A DNA stretch of 64,000 nucleotides from Tubulanus polymorphus (taxonomy: Eukaryota; Nemertea; Palaeonemertea; Tubulaniformes; Tubulanidae), in the NCBI RefSeq assembly GCF_964204645.1, contig NC_134027.1:17908485-17972484 (forward strand), in the 5' to 3' direction. Of the stretch, positions 63,985-64,000 are shown one piece after another (position 1 is the stretch's first letter; each line of letters starts with the position of its first letter). The position numbers were made by a program, and so were the translations under genes. The notes beneath the pieces are model-generated. The model worked only from the letters and a program-made list of their open reading frames with translations, did not search any database and had not been told where the DNA came from.

Positions 63985-64000
63985 ATGGCTTCTGCTATTA
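63985..64000 (+). CDS. Start of a further gene, cut by the window edge
   Basis: TAAATGGCTTCTGCTATT: Met-Ala-Ser-Ala-Ile, at the same TAAATG context as its neighbours. A 7-codon ORF (63961-63984) precedes it. Only five codons are visible. Confidence 0.35.

Larger units (their letters stand above)
57950..64000 (+). mobile_element. PolB-encoding virus-like element (partial, runs off window)
   Basis: An abrupt change to very AT-rich sequence. Genes in order, all +: zinc-finger/PolB (broken), a 117-residue protein, a penton-like protein, a 95-residue protein, a membrane protein, and the start of another. Protein-primed PolB with a capsid-like gene is the hallmark of Polinton/Maverick and adintovirus lineages. 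I see no integrase, packaging ATPase or major capsid in the visible part. Left boundary by homology break in the RT; no terminal repeat was confirmed. Confidence 0.75.

Overview
This window is animal nuclear DNA, most likely from an invertebrate, probably marine. The case rests on one conventional spliced gene with GT/AG introns and a very dense, diverse load of transposons: Ty3/gypsy with env, DIRS/Ngaro, a LINE, ISL2EU-like, hAT-like, Harbinger-like and TTAA-targeting elements, and protein-primed PolB virus-like DNA. I cannot name the species from the sequence.

The anchor gene is GMPPB (GDP-mannose pyrophosphorylase beta) on the + strand, nine coding exons from 4146 to 35620. The exons join in frame to 360 codons plus stop. 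Its introns are hosts for mobile DNA. Intron 2 (12.8 kb) holds a full-length env-bearing Ty3/gypsy element in antisense (6774-16366), itself inside a smaller inverted-repeat element. Intron 4 holds two abutting TTAA-flanked elements, one containing another nested element. Intron 6 holds two elements with 3-bp target duplications, one with an empty-site relative in intron 4. Intron 8 holds 155-bp tandem repeats, a DIRS-type reverse transcriptase fragment and an antisense exon relic resembling TTC21/IFT139. Upstream of GMPPB (762-2750, minus strand) lies a spliced but broken gene of a multi-copy invertebrate family that I cannot name.

Downstream of GMPPB, 37.4-42.5 kb carries two inverted-repeat elements, a 332-bp tandem duplication and a LINE cut in two by a second TTAA-flanked element. 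From 43.3 to 52.4 kb there are broken parts of ISL2EU-like transposons on both strands: SAP, YqaJ exonuclease, THAP and DDE transposase. They surround a CpG-rich stretch with promoter-like boxes and a 59-bp tandem repeat.

The most unusual material is very AT-rich, virus-like DNA in three places: a small piece bracketed by hairpins (42.5-43.1 kb), an inverted repeat with arms of about 0.93 kb (52.56-55.33 kb), and a long element entering at about 57.95 kb and leaving the right edge of the window. The long one encodes a protein-primed family B DNA polymerase (broken), then small intact genes including a possible penton-like capsid protein. All three share a zinc-finger gene start (MEANK/METNK) and upstream motifs, and most other genes start directly at TAAATG. 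The long element interrupts an Ngaro/DIRS retroelement that carries an SGNH hydrolase, a Gag-like protein and the start of a reverse transcriptase. I infer a decayed endogenous linear DNA virus or Polinton/adintovirus-like element with its own promoter code.
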